DNA of 64,000 nucleotides, taken from contig NZ_CP104272.1 of the NCBI RefSeq assembly GCF_025244865.1, positions 2,542,001-2,606,000 on the forward strand, written 5' to 3'. The notes under the pieces were generated by a model, which made no database searches, was not told where the DNA came from, and saw nothing but the letters and a program-made list of their open reading frames with translations. Below are positions 18,248 to 26,775 of the stretch, piece after piece (the first letter of the stretch is position 1; each line of letters starts with the position of its first letter). The position numbers and the translations under genes are program-made. Origin of the DNA: Arthrobacter sp. zg-Y1110 (GTDB lineage: Bacteria > Actinomycetota > Actinomycetes > Actinomycetales > Micrococcaceae).

Positions 18248-19048
18248 ATGCCTGAACTCCACATCGGCAACGCGTTCGACGACGGCGCCGCCGACTTCGA
18301 GCGGCTCGCGCCGTCGCTCTGGAATCCCATGGGAAATGCGCTCGTGGCCGCGGCGGACATCACGCTCGGCGACCGGGTCCTGGACGCAGGCTGCGGCACC
18401 GGTGCCACCACCATCCCGGCCGCGCAGTTCGCCGGTCCCGACGGCGTCGTCGACGGGGTGGACCTCAGCGCAGAGATGCTTGCCCTGACCCAGGCCAAGG
18501 CAGACACCCTCTCGCTCAACAATGTCCACCTTGCACAGGCCGACCTCACCTCGTGGCAGGCCGAGGCACCCTATGACGCGGTGGTCTGCGCCTACTCCCT
18601 GTTCTTCCTTCCGGAAATGGATGCCGGCGCCGCCCACCTCGTGTCGCTGCTTCGCAGCGGCGGGCGCTTCGCCCTCAGCACATGGGCCGAAGGATCCTGG
18701 GAGCCGTTCAGGGAACTGCTGTGGAAAGCCTGCCTGCAGGAACGGCCCGACCTTGAGGCCCTCCCCCAGTCGGGAGCCGAAAACGCCCAGCGGCTTCAGA
18801 CGCCGGAGCAGCTCACCTCTTGGCTCGAATCCCTCGGCCTGGCCGAAATCACCGTGGTCCCCACGCCCGGACAGGTCCAGCTCAGCCCGTCCCTCGCCTG
18901 GTCGCTGGTGCTCGGCGGCGGCTACCGGATGCTGCTGCCCGAAGACCCGGCAGCCGTGGACCGGGTCCGGACCGCGTTCCTGGCCGAACTCGGCGACGAC
19001 TTTGCACTGAATACCGACACCCTGATCGCCACGGCCGTCCGCCCGTAA
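18248..19048 (+). CDS. class I SAM-dependent methyltransferase
   Basis: A 266-aa methyltransferase. The SAM-binding motif I reads VLDAGCGTGATT (about 44-55), with motif II VDGVDLSAEMLALT and DAVVCAYSLFFLPE as the post-motif II/IV region; the overall form is that of the UbiE/arsenite-methyltransferase-like group. It starts 15 nt after trmL and is probably cotranscribed. The C-terminal part (AWSLVLGGGYRMLLP) is variable in this family. The substrate cannot be told. Confidence 0.8.
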   Translation: MPELHIGNAFDDGAADFERLAPSLWNPMGNALVAAADITLGDRVLDAGCGTGATTIPAAQFAGPDGVVDGVDLSAEMLALTQAKADTLSLNNVHLAQADLTSWQAEAPYDAVVCAYSLFFLPEMDAGAAHLVSLLRSGGRFALSTWAEGSWEPFRELLWKACLQERPDLEALPQSGAENAQRLQTPEQLTSWLESLGLAEITVVPTPGQVQLSPSLAWSLVLGGGYRMLLPEDPAAVDRVRTAFLAELGDDFALNTDTLIATAVRP

Positions 19049-19063
19049 ACCAGGCAACGGCAG

Positions 19064-19092
19064 GCCCGCCGTCCACTGGAGGGACGGCGGGC
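19064..19092. terminator. bidirectional hairpin terminator between convergent genes
   Basis: A perfect 11-bp inverted repeat (GCCCGCCGTCC, loop of 7, GGACGGCGGGC) between the methyltransferase stop and the PIG-L stop. No T-run on either side, as is usual in high-GC actinobacteria. Confidence 0.7.
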
Positions 19093-19124
19093 AGGGCAGG
19101 GACAAGCGGCAGTAGCTGCGGCGG

Positions 19125-19868
19125 CTAGAATCCGGCGATGGTCTCCGGGGTGTTCACGCCTACGGCATGGAATGTTTCCGCGCTGACTCCCTCAGCCAGG
19201 CCGTGCCGGCGGGCGTTGTCCTGCAGGAACCGCCGGACCGAGGCGTCCATGCCCTCGATGTCCGGATGCTGGCTCGCATGGACCCGGATGGCGGCAAGCT
19301 TGACGTCTACCGTGGAACTGACGTCCACGGCAGTGTTCTCCCGCTCCCGCGGCGCACCGTAAAACCACAGCCACGGCACCTTGTACGCTTCCAGCCCCTG
19401 TTCCGCGAGCTCCGGATAGGCGAAGGGATTCTCAGCGGCCGGGTACACGGCCCGAGTCACTATTTCGCCGCAGGCCAGATGGTCGGGGTGGCTCGCCTGG
19501 AGGCGGTCCCAGTTCCGCTCGGGGTGCATGGACAGCACGACGTCGGGACGCACGCGCCGGATCTGCTCCACCACGCGGGCGATCACCGAGTGGTTGGCTT
19601 CCAAGTAGCCGTCCCGCTCCCCCAGAAACACTATGTCCTGCACTCCCACCTGCCGGGCGGCTTCCCGCTGTTCCCCGCTCCGCAGGGCAGTAACGCCGGA
19701 GCGGTCCGTAGGATCGAAGCCCCCGGCATCACCGGAGGTCATGATGCAGTAGGTGATTTCCGTGCCCTCGCGTGCCCAGCGGGCCAGGGTGCCGGCGGCA
19801 CCGAAATCGATGTCGTCCGGATGAGCTGCGAAGGCCAGGACCCGGGCAGGGGCCGACGTCGGGAACAT
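19125..19868 (-). CDS. PIG-L (LmbE-like) family deacetylase
   Basis: A 247-aa zinc hydrolase. The metal motifs are AAHPDDIDFGAAGTL near the N-terminus and SHPDHLACGE further on, the HPDD...HxxH set of the PIG-L family (N-acetylglucosaminyl deacetylases such as those of mycothiol metabolism). It is shorter than mycothiol deacetylases (about 300 aa), so the substrate is uncertain. ATG at 19868 follows the etfA stop by 1 nt, so it is translationally coupled to etfBA; a longer frame from 19967 lies inside etfA and is not needed. Confidence 0.82.
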   Translation of the reverse strand: MFPTSAPARVLAFAAHPDDIDFGAAGTLARWAREGTEITYCIMTSGDAGGFDPTDRSGVTALRSGEQREAARQVGVQDIVFLGERDGYLEANHSVIARVVEQIRRVRPDVVLSMHPERNWDRLQASHPDHLACGEIVTRAVYPAAENPFAYPELAEQGLEAYKVPWLWFYGAPRERENTAVDVSSTVDVKLAAIRVHASQHPDIEGMDASVRRFLQDNARRHGLAEGVSAETFHAVGVNTPETIAGF

Positions 19869-19869
19869 G

Positions 19870-20817
19870 TCAGGCCCTGCGCTTCCGGATCTCTTCGGCG
19901 GCCTGGGGCAGCACGGAGAACACATCGCCGACAATGCCGAAGTCCGCGATCTCGAACACCGGTGCATCGGCGTCCTTGTTGACCGCGACGATCACCTTGG
20001 CGGTCTGCATACCGGCCTTCTGCTGGATGGCGCCGGAAATGCCGGCGGAAATGTACAACTGCGGGGAGACGGTCTTGCCGGTCTGTCCCACCTGGGCGGA
20101 ATGTTCAATCCAGCCCGCGTCCGTGGCCGCACGGGAAGCGCCCACCGCTCCGCCGAGGAGGTCCGCGAGTTCCTCCACGGGACCGAAGTTCCCGTCCATG
20201 CCGCGTCCGCCCGCAACGATCACCCGCGCCTCGGCCAGTTCGGGACGTCCGCTCACGCGCTTGCCGGAGCGGCCGGTGACCCGTGCGGCAGGACCGGTTT
20301 CCGAGAGCGGAACCTCGACCCGCTGCGGAGCCGCGGCTGACGGATCGGCCGGTGCGGGCTCGATACTGTTGGCTTTCACGGTGATGATGGGTGTGCCGGT
20401 GCGTACCCGGCAGGTCGAGGTGTAGGACCCGGCCAGCACCGACTTGGTGACGGCAAGGTCCGGCGCCACCGCAACGGCGTCAGTGATGACGCCGGAGCCG
20501 AGCTTGATTCCGGCGCGGGCGGCAATCTCGCGGTCCTCGAAGGAGTTGCCCAGCAGGATCGCGGCGGGCTGCTCGCTCTTGGCGGCATCCGCCAGGAAGG
20601 CGGCCTTCGCGGCCACCAGGACGGTGTCCAGTTCCCCGGCCGGCTCGTAAACCTTCACGGCGCCGTGGGAGGCAAGTGCTTCGAGCATGGCCGGATCCAC
20701 GCGGTGGGCGGCAGCCACCGCGGGTTCCCCCACCGTGGCGGCAAGGGTCAGCAGTTCGCGGGCAGCCCGCGGCAGGGGAAGGGCTGGGACATCGAGAAAA
20801 ACCAGGACGGACGCCAT
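19870..20817 (-). CDS. etfA: electron transfer flavoprotein alpha subunit
   Basis: A 315-aa FAD-carrying subunit. The C-terminal FAD domain is complete: GRGMDGNFGPVEELADLLG, VGASRAATDAGW, VGQTGKTVSPQLYIS and SGAIQQKAGM. With EtfB it moves electrons from acyl-CoA dehydrogenases to the quinone pool. Ribosome site AAGGAG 6 nt before ATG. Follows etfB by 62 nt, a spacer with a small hairpin (CGGCGC/GCGCCG at 20843-20861). Confidence 0.95.
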   Translation of the reverse strand: MASVLVFLDVPALPLPRAARELLTLAATVGEPAVAAAHRVDPAMLEALASHGAVKVYEPAGELDTVLVAAKAAFLADAAKSEQPAAILLGNSFEDREIAARAGIKLGSGVITDAVAVAPDLAVTKSVLAGSYTSTCRVRTGTPIITVKANSIEPAPADPSAAAPQRVEVPLSETGPAARVTGRSGKRVSGRPELAEARVIVAGGRGMDGNFGPVEELADLLGGAVGASRAATDAGWIEHSAQVGQTGKTVSPQLYISAGISGAIQQKAGMQTAKVIVAVNKDADAPVFEIADFGIVGDVFSVLPQAAEEIRKRRA

Positions 20818-20879
20818 GGTGCGCTCCTTAGGACGTAGGCGGCGGCGCCTGCGAAGCGCCGGTTCAAGCAGGAGAAGTC

Positions 20880-21719
20880 TTAGATCAGTTTCTGCGCGGC
20901 AAGGTAGTCCACCAGCTGCACGCCGGCGGTGCCGTCGTCGGTGATGATGGTTCCCTGCGAGCGCGGCGGCCGCGGAGCGGAGGCGGCTACTGCCGTCCAG
21001 GCGCCGTCGTGCCCCACCTGCGCCGGGTCCACTCCGATCTCGGCGAGTGTCAGCACCGTAACGGGTTTCTTCTTCGCTGCCATGATGCCCTTGAAGTTCG
21101 GATAGCGGGGACTGTTGGCCTGGTCCGTCACCGATACCAGGGCCGGCAGCGGCGCCTCAACGGTTTCGGTGAAGGAGTCACCGTCGCGGCGCGCCTTCAC
21201 AACCGGGGCGCCGTCGACGTCCACTACGTCGAGTTCGGAAGCAAAGGTCACCTGTGCCAGCTGCAGCCTTTCGGCGAGCTGCGCGGGAACCAGCGAGGTC
21301 TCACCGTCCGTGGAGGCCATGCCCGTGATGACCAGGTCCACCGGCCCCTGGGATTCAGCGATGGTGCGTACCGCAGCGGCAAGAGCCAGCGAGGTGCCGG
21401 CTGCATCGGAACCGGCCAGGGCGTCGTCGGCCAGGTGCACGCCTGCATAGGCGCCGATCTGCAGGGACTTCTTCACCGCGTTCACTGCTGCCGCCGGGCC
21501 CATGGCCAGGGCAGTCACCCGGTTCCCGGCGCTCTCCCCGCCGCGGGCCTCGGCCAGCTGCAGTGCCGCCTCAAGGGCGTACTCGTCCAGTTCGGAGAGG
21601 ATGCTCTCGGCGCGGTTCAAGGTATGCCCGGGGCCGGTGAGGTGCCGGTCAAACTGCGCGTCGGGGACATGCTTTACCAAGACAACAATGTTCAGCGGAT
21701 GGGTGGCTGACTCCTGCAT
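20880..21719 (-). CDS. etfB: electron transfer flavoprotein beta subunit
   Basis: A 279-aa AMP-binding partner of EtfA: NIVVLVKHVPDAQ at the start, AESILSELDEYALEAALQLAE, ITGMASTDGETSLVPAQLAE, and RYPNFKGIMAAKKKP. ATG at 21719 is chosen since GGAAAGG lies 4-10 nt upstream and the family starts just before the KHVPD motif; the longer frame from 21788 has no family support. First gene of etfB-etfA-PIG-L. Confidence 0.94.
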   Translation of the reverse strand: MQESATHPLNIVVLVKHVPDAQFDRHLTGPGHTLNRAESILSELDEYALEAALQLAEARGGESAGNRVTALAMGPAAAVNAVKKSLQIGAYAGVHLADDALAGSDAAGTSLALAAAVRTIAESQGPVDLVITGMASTDGETSLVPAQLAERLQLAQVTFASELDVVDVDGAPVVKARRDGDSFTETVEAPLPALVSVTDQANSPRYPNFKGIMAAKKKPVTVLTLAEIGVDPAQVGHDGAWTAVAASAPRPPRSQGTIITDDGTAGVQLVDYLAAQKLI

Positions 21720-21777
21720 TCCGGCCTTTCCGATAGGAAAATCGTTTCCCGGCGGCCTGGAGATCCTCCCGCCGACG

Positions 21778-21799
21778 CGCGCCGCCAAGGAGCGGCGCG
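21778..21799 (-). promoter_or_regulatory. leader hairpin upstream of etfB
   Basis: An 8-bp perfect stem (CGCGCCGC / GCGGCGCG). On the etfB mRNA the loop reads UCCUUG, which is complementary to part of a Shine-Dalgarno sequence. It lies about 60 nt before the etfB ATG. Regulatory role is only a possibility. Confidence 0.4.
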
Positions 21800-21863
21800 T
21801 TTAAAGCTAATCACACACTGGCCGGGCTTTCGCGTCCGCGCAAATGCAGGGCGGGTGCAAACG

Positions 21864-21900
21864 GAAGGGCCGCGCCCGGATACTCCCGGCGCGGCCCTTC
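21864..21900. terminator. strong hairpin terminator after htrA-like gene
   Basis: A perfect 13-bp inverted repeat (GAAGGGCCGCGCC with loop of 11 and its complement) 39 nt downstream of the serine protease stop and about 145 nt upstream of etfB. Only a short T-rich tail follows on the minus strand. Confidence 0.75.
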
Positions 21901-21938
21901 GTTGCCTGCTCGAACTATGGAGTCCGGCTATGGCGGTG

Positions 21939-23426
21939 TTACTGCTTTGCCGAATCCCCGAGGGTGGCGTCAACGCTGTCCGTTTTACCGTCCCGGGTGA
22001 AGTCGATCGTCGCCTTGCCGCCGGCGGGCTGCATCCGGATGGCTGCAGTCAGCGACTGGGCATCCGTAACCGGGATGCCGTTGACGGACGTGACCACATC
22101 GCCCTTGCGCAGGCCGGCTTTTTCGCCCGGCGACCCGGATACCACTTCGGCGACCTCGGCACCCACGGTGAACGTCGACGACGAATCGGATGCGGTTGCC
22201 GGCGTCACCGAGACGCCAAGGTAACCGTGGGTCGCGGACCCGTTGTCGATGATTTCTTCCGCTACCCGCTCGGCGTAGGTGATGGGAACGGCGAACCCGA
22301 CACCGATGTTGCCGCTGTCCTCGCCTGCGGCACCGGAGGCGGCGGAGGCAATCGCGACGTTTACGCCGATGACTTCACCGTCGGTGTTGACCAGCGCGCC
22401 GCCGGAGTTGCCGTGGTTGATGGCGGCGTCGGTCTGCACCACGTTGAGGAAGATCGAGCTCTCCGCGGTGCTCTGGTCCTGCGAGGATCCGTCCGGCGGA
22501 GCGAACCGGAAACCGAAACCGTTGTCTTCGGGTTCGTCTGAGCTTTCCGACTCTTCCGGCGCGGCCGAGGACTGGACGCTGATGGTGCGGTTGAGGGTGG
22601 AGACGATGCCGTCAGTCACTGTCCCGGACAGGCCGAGCGGGGCGCCGATGGCAATCACGGTGTCCCCGACATTCAGGTTCCCGGAATCGCCCAGGGCAGC
22701 GGGTGTCAGGTCCGGGGCGTCCACCTTGATGACCGCGAGGTCGGACAGGGGGTCCGTCCCGACGATGGTCGCGGTCAGGACCCGTCCGTCCGCCGTCTGG
22801 ACTTCGACGACGGGATCGGCGGCGGTGCCTCCGAGGGTGACTACGTGGGTGTTGGTCAGGATGTGGCCGTCCTCGTCCAGGATGATCCCGGAACCGGTGC
22901 CCGTGCTGCCGGAGGCGGCAACTTCAATGGTGACCACACTCGGTGAGGCCTTCACTGCCGCCGCCGTGACCGAGTTGACGCTGTCTTCGTCATTCACCAC
23001 GACTGTCTGCGGCTGGCTGGCCTGGCCGGCAGTATTGCCGTCATCCATGAGCGTGTTGGCCCCGACGGCCACGCCGCCGCCGAACAGACCTGCAAGCAGC
23101 ATGCCCGCAACCAGTGTTCCCGTCCCGAACTTCTTTGCCCGGGATTCAGGGGCCGGCGTAGTTCCCGCCGGTGCGTGGAAGGCGCTGCCCGAGTCCGTGG
23201 ACCCGTAAGCGGAAGACCCGTAGGCGGCCGGGCCGTTTCCGTGGCCCGGCTGTCCCTGCGCAGGGACAGCATTCGCCAGGGGTTCGGTCTGCGGGTTGCC
23301 CGGCGTATCCCCCTGTGTTTCGCTGTGAGATTCCCCCGCAGCGGTCCCCGAATACGACGGCGGCGCCGGCGGCCGGGGCGGCAACGGGCGTTCGGGGCCC
23401 TCGGGACCGCCGTGTTGCTCAGTCAT
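21939..23426 (-). CDS. membrane-anchored HtrA/DegP-type serine protease with PDZ
   Basis: A 495-aa envelope protease. Residues 1-100 are a Pro/Gly/Ser-rich cytosolic tail, one transmembrane helix at 103-124, then a trypsin-like domain with triad His194 (LTNTHVV), Asp229 (DPLSDLAV) and Ser341 (HGNSGGAL), and one PDZ domain (about 395-490, GYLGVSVTPA). A 35-residue acidic insert (280-325) sits between the strands of the protease domain. Ribosome site AAAGGAC 8 nt before ATG. Probable role: extracytoplasmic protein quality control. Divergent from the TPM gene. Confidence 0.93.
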   Translation of the reverse strand: MTEQHGGPEGPERPLPPRPPAPPSYSGTAAGESHSETQGDTPGNPQTEPLANAVPAQGQPGHGNGPAAYGSSAYGSTDSGSAFHAPAGTTPAPESRAKKFGTGTLVAGMLLAGLFGGGVAVGANTLMDDGNTAGQASQPQTVVVNDEDSVNSVTAAAVKASPSVVTIEVAASGSTGTGSGIILDEDGHILTNTHVVTLGGTAADPVVEVQTADGRVLTATIVGTDPLSDLAVIKVDAPDLTPAALGDSGNLNVGDTVIAIGAPLGLSGTVTDGIVSTLNRTISVQSSAAPEESESSDEPEDNGFGFRFAPPDGSSQDQSTAESSIFLNVVQTDAAINHGNSGGALVNTDGEVIGVNVAIASAASGAAGEDSGNIGVGFAVPITYAERVAEEIIDNGSATHGYLGVSVTPATASDSSSTFTVGAEVAEVVSGSPGEKAGLRKGDVVTSVNGIPVTDAQSLTAAIRMQPAGGKATIDFTRDGKTDSVDATLGDSAKQ

Positions 23427-23756
23427 GTGGGTTGTCCTTTCAAAGTTCGTTTACCCATGGTGTAGCCACATCGTTCTTTTTATCCACTATGGCAGTGCTA
23501 GCTGGGATGTACGGGGACGATTGCTGGACATCCGCTGTGAACAAACCGAACGCCGTCGTACTGGCAGGCTACTCGAGAAAGAGGGTAAAGGTGCAGGTCA
23601 GGCGGGCGTTCCCCGGGCACGCTGCCGACTCTCCCGCTCCGGTCGCGGTGGACGCGGCATAGGGCGGCCCCTAGAATCGGTACCAAGGTCCGGGGCCGCA
23701 TAAGCTGCCCCTTACGGCAGCTGGAACCGAGCGAGATTAAAACCAAAGGACGTTGT
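23427..23756. other. 330-bp divergent intergenic region
   Basis: No protein or RNA gene found. It carries a likely promoter for the plus-strand TPM gene (23649-23677), a 7-bp hairpin AGCTGCC/GGCAGCT at 23703-23722 in that gene's leader, and ribosome sites on both sides. The minus-strand promoter for the protease was not identifiable. Confidence 0.6.
23649..23677 (+). promoter_or_regulatory. sigma-70-type promoter of the TPM-pspA genes
   Basis: TGGACG at 23649-23654, a 17-nt spacer, TAGAAT at 23672-23677. About 70 nt of leader follows, including a 7-bp hairpin, before ATG at 23757 with ribosome site AAAGGA. Confidence 0.5.
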
Positions 23757-25877
23757 ATGCGGTCACGGAACAGGTTGGCGGCCGTACTAGGCCTGAGCGC
23801 AGTTACGGTCCTGGTCCCCGCCGCTGCTTTTGCCGGGCCCGCGGATCCCGTCCAGGCGGCCGCCGGTTCGGTGGTCCAGGTGCCGGCGGAATCCCCCGTA
23901 CGGATACCGCCGGGCGAATTCGTCGTGGACCCCGCGAATGTGCTGGGCAGTGATGCTTCCGAGGTGGAGGAAGCAATTTCGGAAGTGCAGCGGAACAGCG
24001 GGTACACCCTCTACGTGGTTTACGTGGATTCCTTCACCAGTCCCGCAGACCCGGCCGCCTGGTCGGAGCAGGTGGTGGAGGGCAAGGGCATGGGCGCTAA
24101 GGAAGCACTCCTGAGCATCGCCACCGAGGACCGCAAGATACAGGTCTCCACCGGGGACCAGAGCGTCCTGAACCAGGAGCGGCGCAACGCCATTCTCGCT
24201 GCTGCAACCGACCCCCTGCTGGGCTCGCAGGACATTTCCTCCGCCCAGTGGGCCAACAGCGCAGTGAACGCTGCGGAGTCCCTGGAAGACATTGCCCGCG
24301 GCGGAGACGGAGAGGTTGCCGCCGCGGAGGAATCCGGCGGAGCCGACGTGGCTCCCCTGCTGGTTGGCGGCGTAGTCGTCGCCGGTGGACTGGGGACCGC
24401 CCTGCTGATCCGCAGCCGCCGCCGCAAGTCCGCCGCCGCTGCGCCCGTACAGCAGCAGGGCCCCGCCGCCCCGGTGGATCCGCTGGACACCATGAGCGTG
24501 CCGGACCTGCGCAAGCGCGCCGGCAGCCTGCTCGTGGCGGCCGACGACGCGATCAAGTCCAGCGAGCAGGAACTTGGATTTGCCATGGCCGCCTACGGCG
24601 AGGATGCCGTCACAACCTTCTCCGAGGACCTGACGGCAGCACGCGCGCACATGGGCGAGTCCTTCAAGCTGCAGCAGCAGCTTGATGACCACATACCCGA
24701 CACCGAGCAGCAGCAACGGACCTGGCTGAAGGAAATCATCCGCCGGTGCGAGGCAGTGAACGAGTCGCTGCAGGCACACAAGGAAGAGTTCGATTCCCTC
24801 CGGGAACTGGAGAAGAACGCCCCCGCCGCCCTGGCCGCGGCACAGGCAGCCGCTGACCAGGCCGCCTCGCGCCTGAGCACCTCGGCGGCGACACTCGATT
24901 CGCTGCGGTCCCGCTACGCCGCATCCGCCGTCAGCCAGATCAGCGACAACATCGACCAGGCCCATGAACGCCTGGCGTTCGTGTCCAATGCCGCCGCGAC
25001 GGCGAATGAAAAGCTGGCCGAAGGGGATACTTCTTCGGCAGTGGTTTCCGTCCGGGCGGCCGAAGAGTCCGTCCACCAGGCCGACGTCCTGCTGGATGCG
25101 ATCGACAAGCGGAGCCAGGAACTCGACGCCGCACGCCAGGAGCTCCAGCGCGCGGTGGCCGATGCCAACCAGGACCTGGCACAGGCCGGCGCTATTGCCG
25201 CCGGCGGAAGCACTCCCGGTCTTGCCGGTCCGGCAGCCGGGGTCCGTGCCGCCCTCGATGCCGTGAACCAGGCCACGCAGGCCGGGCCCATTGACCCGGT
25301 GGACCTGCTGCGCCGGCTGGAAACGGCCAACAGCCAACTCGATGCCGCATTGGAAGGCATCCGGGACCGCCAGGAGCAGGAACGCCGGGCACGGGATTCC
25401 CTGCAGCACGCCATGATGGCCGCACAGGCGCAGATTTCCGGCACCTCGGACTACATCCGGGCACGCCGCGGAGGCGTCGGCAGCGAAGCCCGGACCCGGC
25501 TGGCCGAGGCTGAGCGCAATCTGCAGCAGGCCGTGGCAATGCAGTCCTCAGATCCGGTGAGCGCCCTCGCCTACGCCCAGCAGGCCAATGCCCTGGCTGC
25601 CCAGGCAGCGGAAATGGCGCAGCAGGACGTCGACGGTTTCGGCGGAGGTTTCGGCGGAGGCGGCTTCGGCGGCGGAATGGGCGGAGGCGGCGGCAACGGC
25701 CTGGGCGGCGCCATCCTCGGAGGTATCCTCATTGATTCCATCCTGCGCGGCGGCTCGCACGGCGGCGGATGGGGCGGCGGCGGGTTCGGCGGCTTCGGCG
25801 GAGGCGGCGGCGGGTTCGGCGGAGGCGGCGGGTTCGGCGGAGGCGGCGGGTTCGGCTCATCCGGCGGAAACTTCTAG
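23757..25877 (+). CDS. TPM-domain membrane protein with long coiled coil and Gly-rich tail
   Basis: A 706-aa protein: signal peptide (1-26, cleavage after AAAFA), extracytoplasmic TPM/YgcG domain at about 50-185 (FVVDPANVLGSDASEVEEAI), one transmembrane helix at 199-219 followed by basic residues (RSRRRK), then about 400 residues of Ala/Gln/Glu-rich helix, predicted coiled coil and cytosolic, and an 80-residue tail (625-706) made largely of GGGFGG repeats. TPM domains have been linked to phosphatase activity and membrane repair. PspA follows 102 bp later on the same strand, which suggests a shared envelope-stress role. Confidence 0.88.
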   Translation: MRSRNRLAAVLGLSAVTVLVPAAAFAGPADPVQAAAGSVVQVPAESPVRIPPGEFVVDPANVLGSDASEVEEAISEVQRNSGYTLYVVYVDSFTSPADPAAWSEQVVEGKGMGAKEALLSIATEDRKIQVSTGDQSVLNQERRNAILAAATDPLLGSQDISSAQWANSAVNAAESLEDIARGGDGEVAAAEESGGADVAPLLVGGVVVAGGLGTALLIRSRRRKSAAAAPVQQQGPAAPVDPLDTMSVPDLRKRAGSLLVAADDAIKSSEQELGFAMAAYGEDAVTTFSEDLTAARAHMGESFKLQQQLDDHIPDTEQQQRTWLKEIIRRCEAVNESLQAHKEEFDSLRELEKNAPAALAAAQAAADQAASRLSTSAATLDSLRSRYAASAVSQISDNIDQAHERLAFVSNAAATANEKLAEGDTSSAVVSVRAAEESVHQADVLLDAIDKRSQELDAARQELQRAVADANQDLAQAGAIAAGGSTPGLAGPAAGVRAALDAVNQATQAGPIDPVDLLRRLETANSQLDAALEGIRDRQEQERRARDSLQHAMMAAQAQISGTSDYIRARRGGVGSEARTRLAEAERNLQQAVAMQSSDPVSALAYAQQANALAAQAAEMAQQDVDGFGGGFGGGGFGGGMGGGGGNGLGGAILGGILIDSILRGGSHGGGWGGGGFGGFGGGGGGFGGGGGFGGGGGFGSSGGNF

Positions 25878-25979
25878 CCAACACGGGCCAAAGACGCAAA
25901 AGTGCACCAAGATGTACCCGTAACGCTCCATGGCGGAGGCGGGCTTTTTCCGAACACAGCAGATTGAAAGGCAGACACC

Positions 25980-26717
25980 GTGGTTAAGCAGTCGATTTTC
26001 GGACGTATCACTCAATTGGCCAAGGCCAACATCAATGCCATCCTCGACCAGGCCGAGGATCCGCAGAAGATGCTCGACCAGATGGTGCGGGATTACAGCA
26101 ACAACATCGCTGAGGCCGAGAGCGCCGTCGCGCAGACCATCGGGAACCTTCGGATGCTCCAGGACGACTACAACGAGGACATCCAGAACGCCCAGAACTG
26201 GGGCAACAAGGCGCTGGCGGCTTCCCGCAAGGCCGATGAGTTCCGCGCGGCCGGGAACACCGCCGACGCCGAGAAGTTCGACAACCTTGCCAAGGTGGCC
26301 CTTCAGCGCCAGATCGCCTCTGAAAACGAAGCCAAGGGCGCACAGCCGACCATTGCTTCCCAGGAAGAGATCGTTGAACGCCTCAAGACCGGCCTGAACC
26401 AGATGAAGGGCAAGCTGGACCAGCTCACCAGCAAGCGCGACGAACTGATTGCCCGCGCCCGCAACGCCTCCGCGCAGACGCAGATGCATGAGGCCATGAA
26501 GAGCATCGACGTCATGGACTCGACCTCTGAGGTGGGCCGTTTCGAGGAGAAGATCCGCCGCGAAGAAGCCCGCGTCCGCGGCGCCAACGAGCTGGCTTCC
26601 TCCAGCCTTGATTCGCAGTTCGAGTCACTTGAGGATCTCGGCGAGCAGACCGAGGTCGAAGCCCGTCTGGCGGCCCTGAAGTCTTCCGGCACAACGCAGT
26701 CCGCCATCGAGGACTAG
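25980..26717 (+). CDS. pspA: PspA/IM30 family membrane-remodelling protein
   Basis: A 245-aa coiled-coil protein with PspA signature: IFGRITQLAKANINAILDQAEDPQKMLDQMVRDY, then long amphipathic helices to the end. PspA/Vipp1 proteins form ESCRT-III-like rods and rings at damaged membranes. GTG start at 25980 is preceded by a modest AAAGG ribosome site about 9 nt upstream. Convergent with the DUF6328 gene, sharing a bidirectional terminator. No pspF/pspBC-type partner is adjacent. Confidence 0.94.
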   Translation: MVKQSIFGRITQLAKANINAILDQAEDPQKMLDQMVRDYSNNIAEAESAVAQTIGNLRMLQDDYNEDIQNAQNWGNKALAASRKADEFRAAGNTADAEKFDNLAKVALQRQIASENEAKGAQPTIASQEEIVERLKTGLNQMKGKLDQLTSKRDELIARARNASAQTQMHEAMKSIDVMDSTSEVGRFEEKIRREEARVRGANELASSSLDSQFESLEDLGEQTEVEARLAALKSSGTTQSAIED

Positions 26718-26739
26718 CCGCAGCTGCTTCCAGTACTGC

Positions 26740-26775
26740 CGAAGGGCGGGTGCCGCTACCGGCGCCCGCCCTTCG
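26740..26775. terminator. bidirectional terminator between pspA and DUF6328 gene
   Basis: A 15-bp stem with one wobble pair (CGAAGGGCGGGTGCC / GGCGCCCGCCCTTCG, loop of 6). It overlaps the last codons of the minus-strand gene (stop at 26756). Confidence 0.75.

Noticed and set aside
25629..25877. Repetitive GGN-rich stretch that resembles a repeat array
   Set aside because: It is the coding sequence of the Gly/Phe-rich tail of the TPM protein, with irregular periods and no spacers, so not CRISPR or minisatellite.
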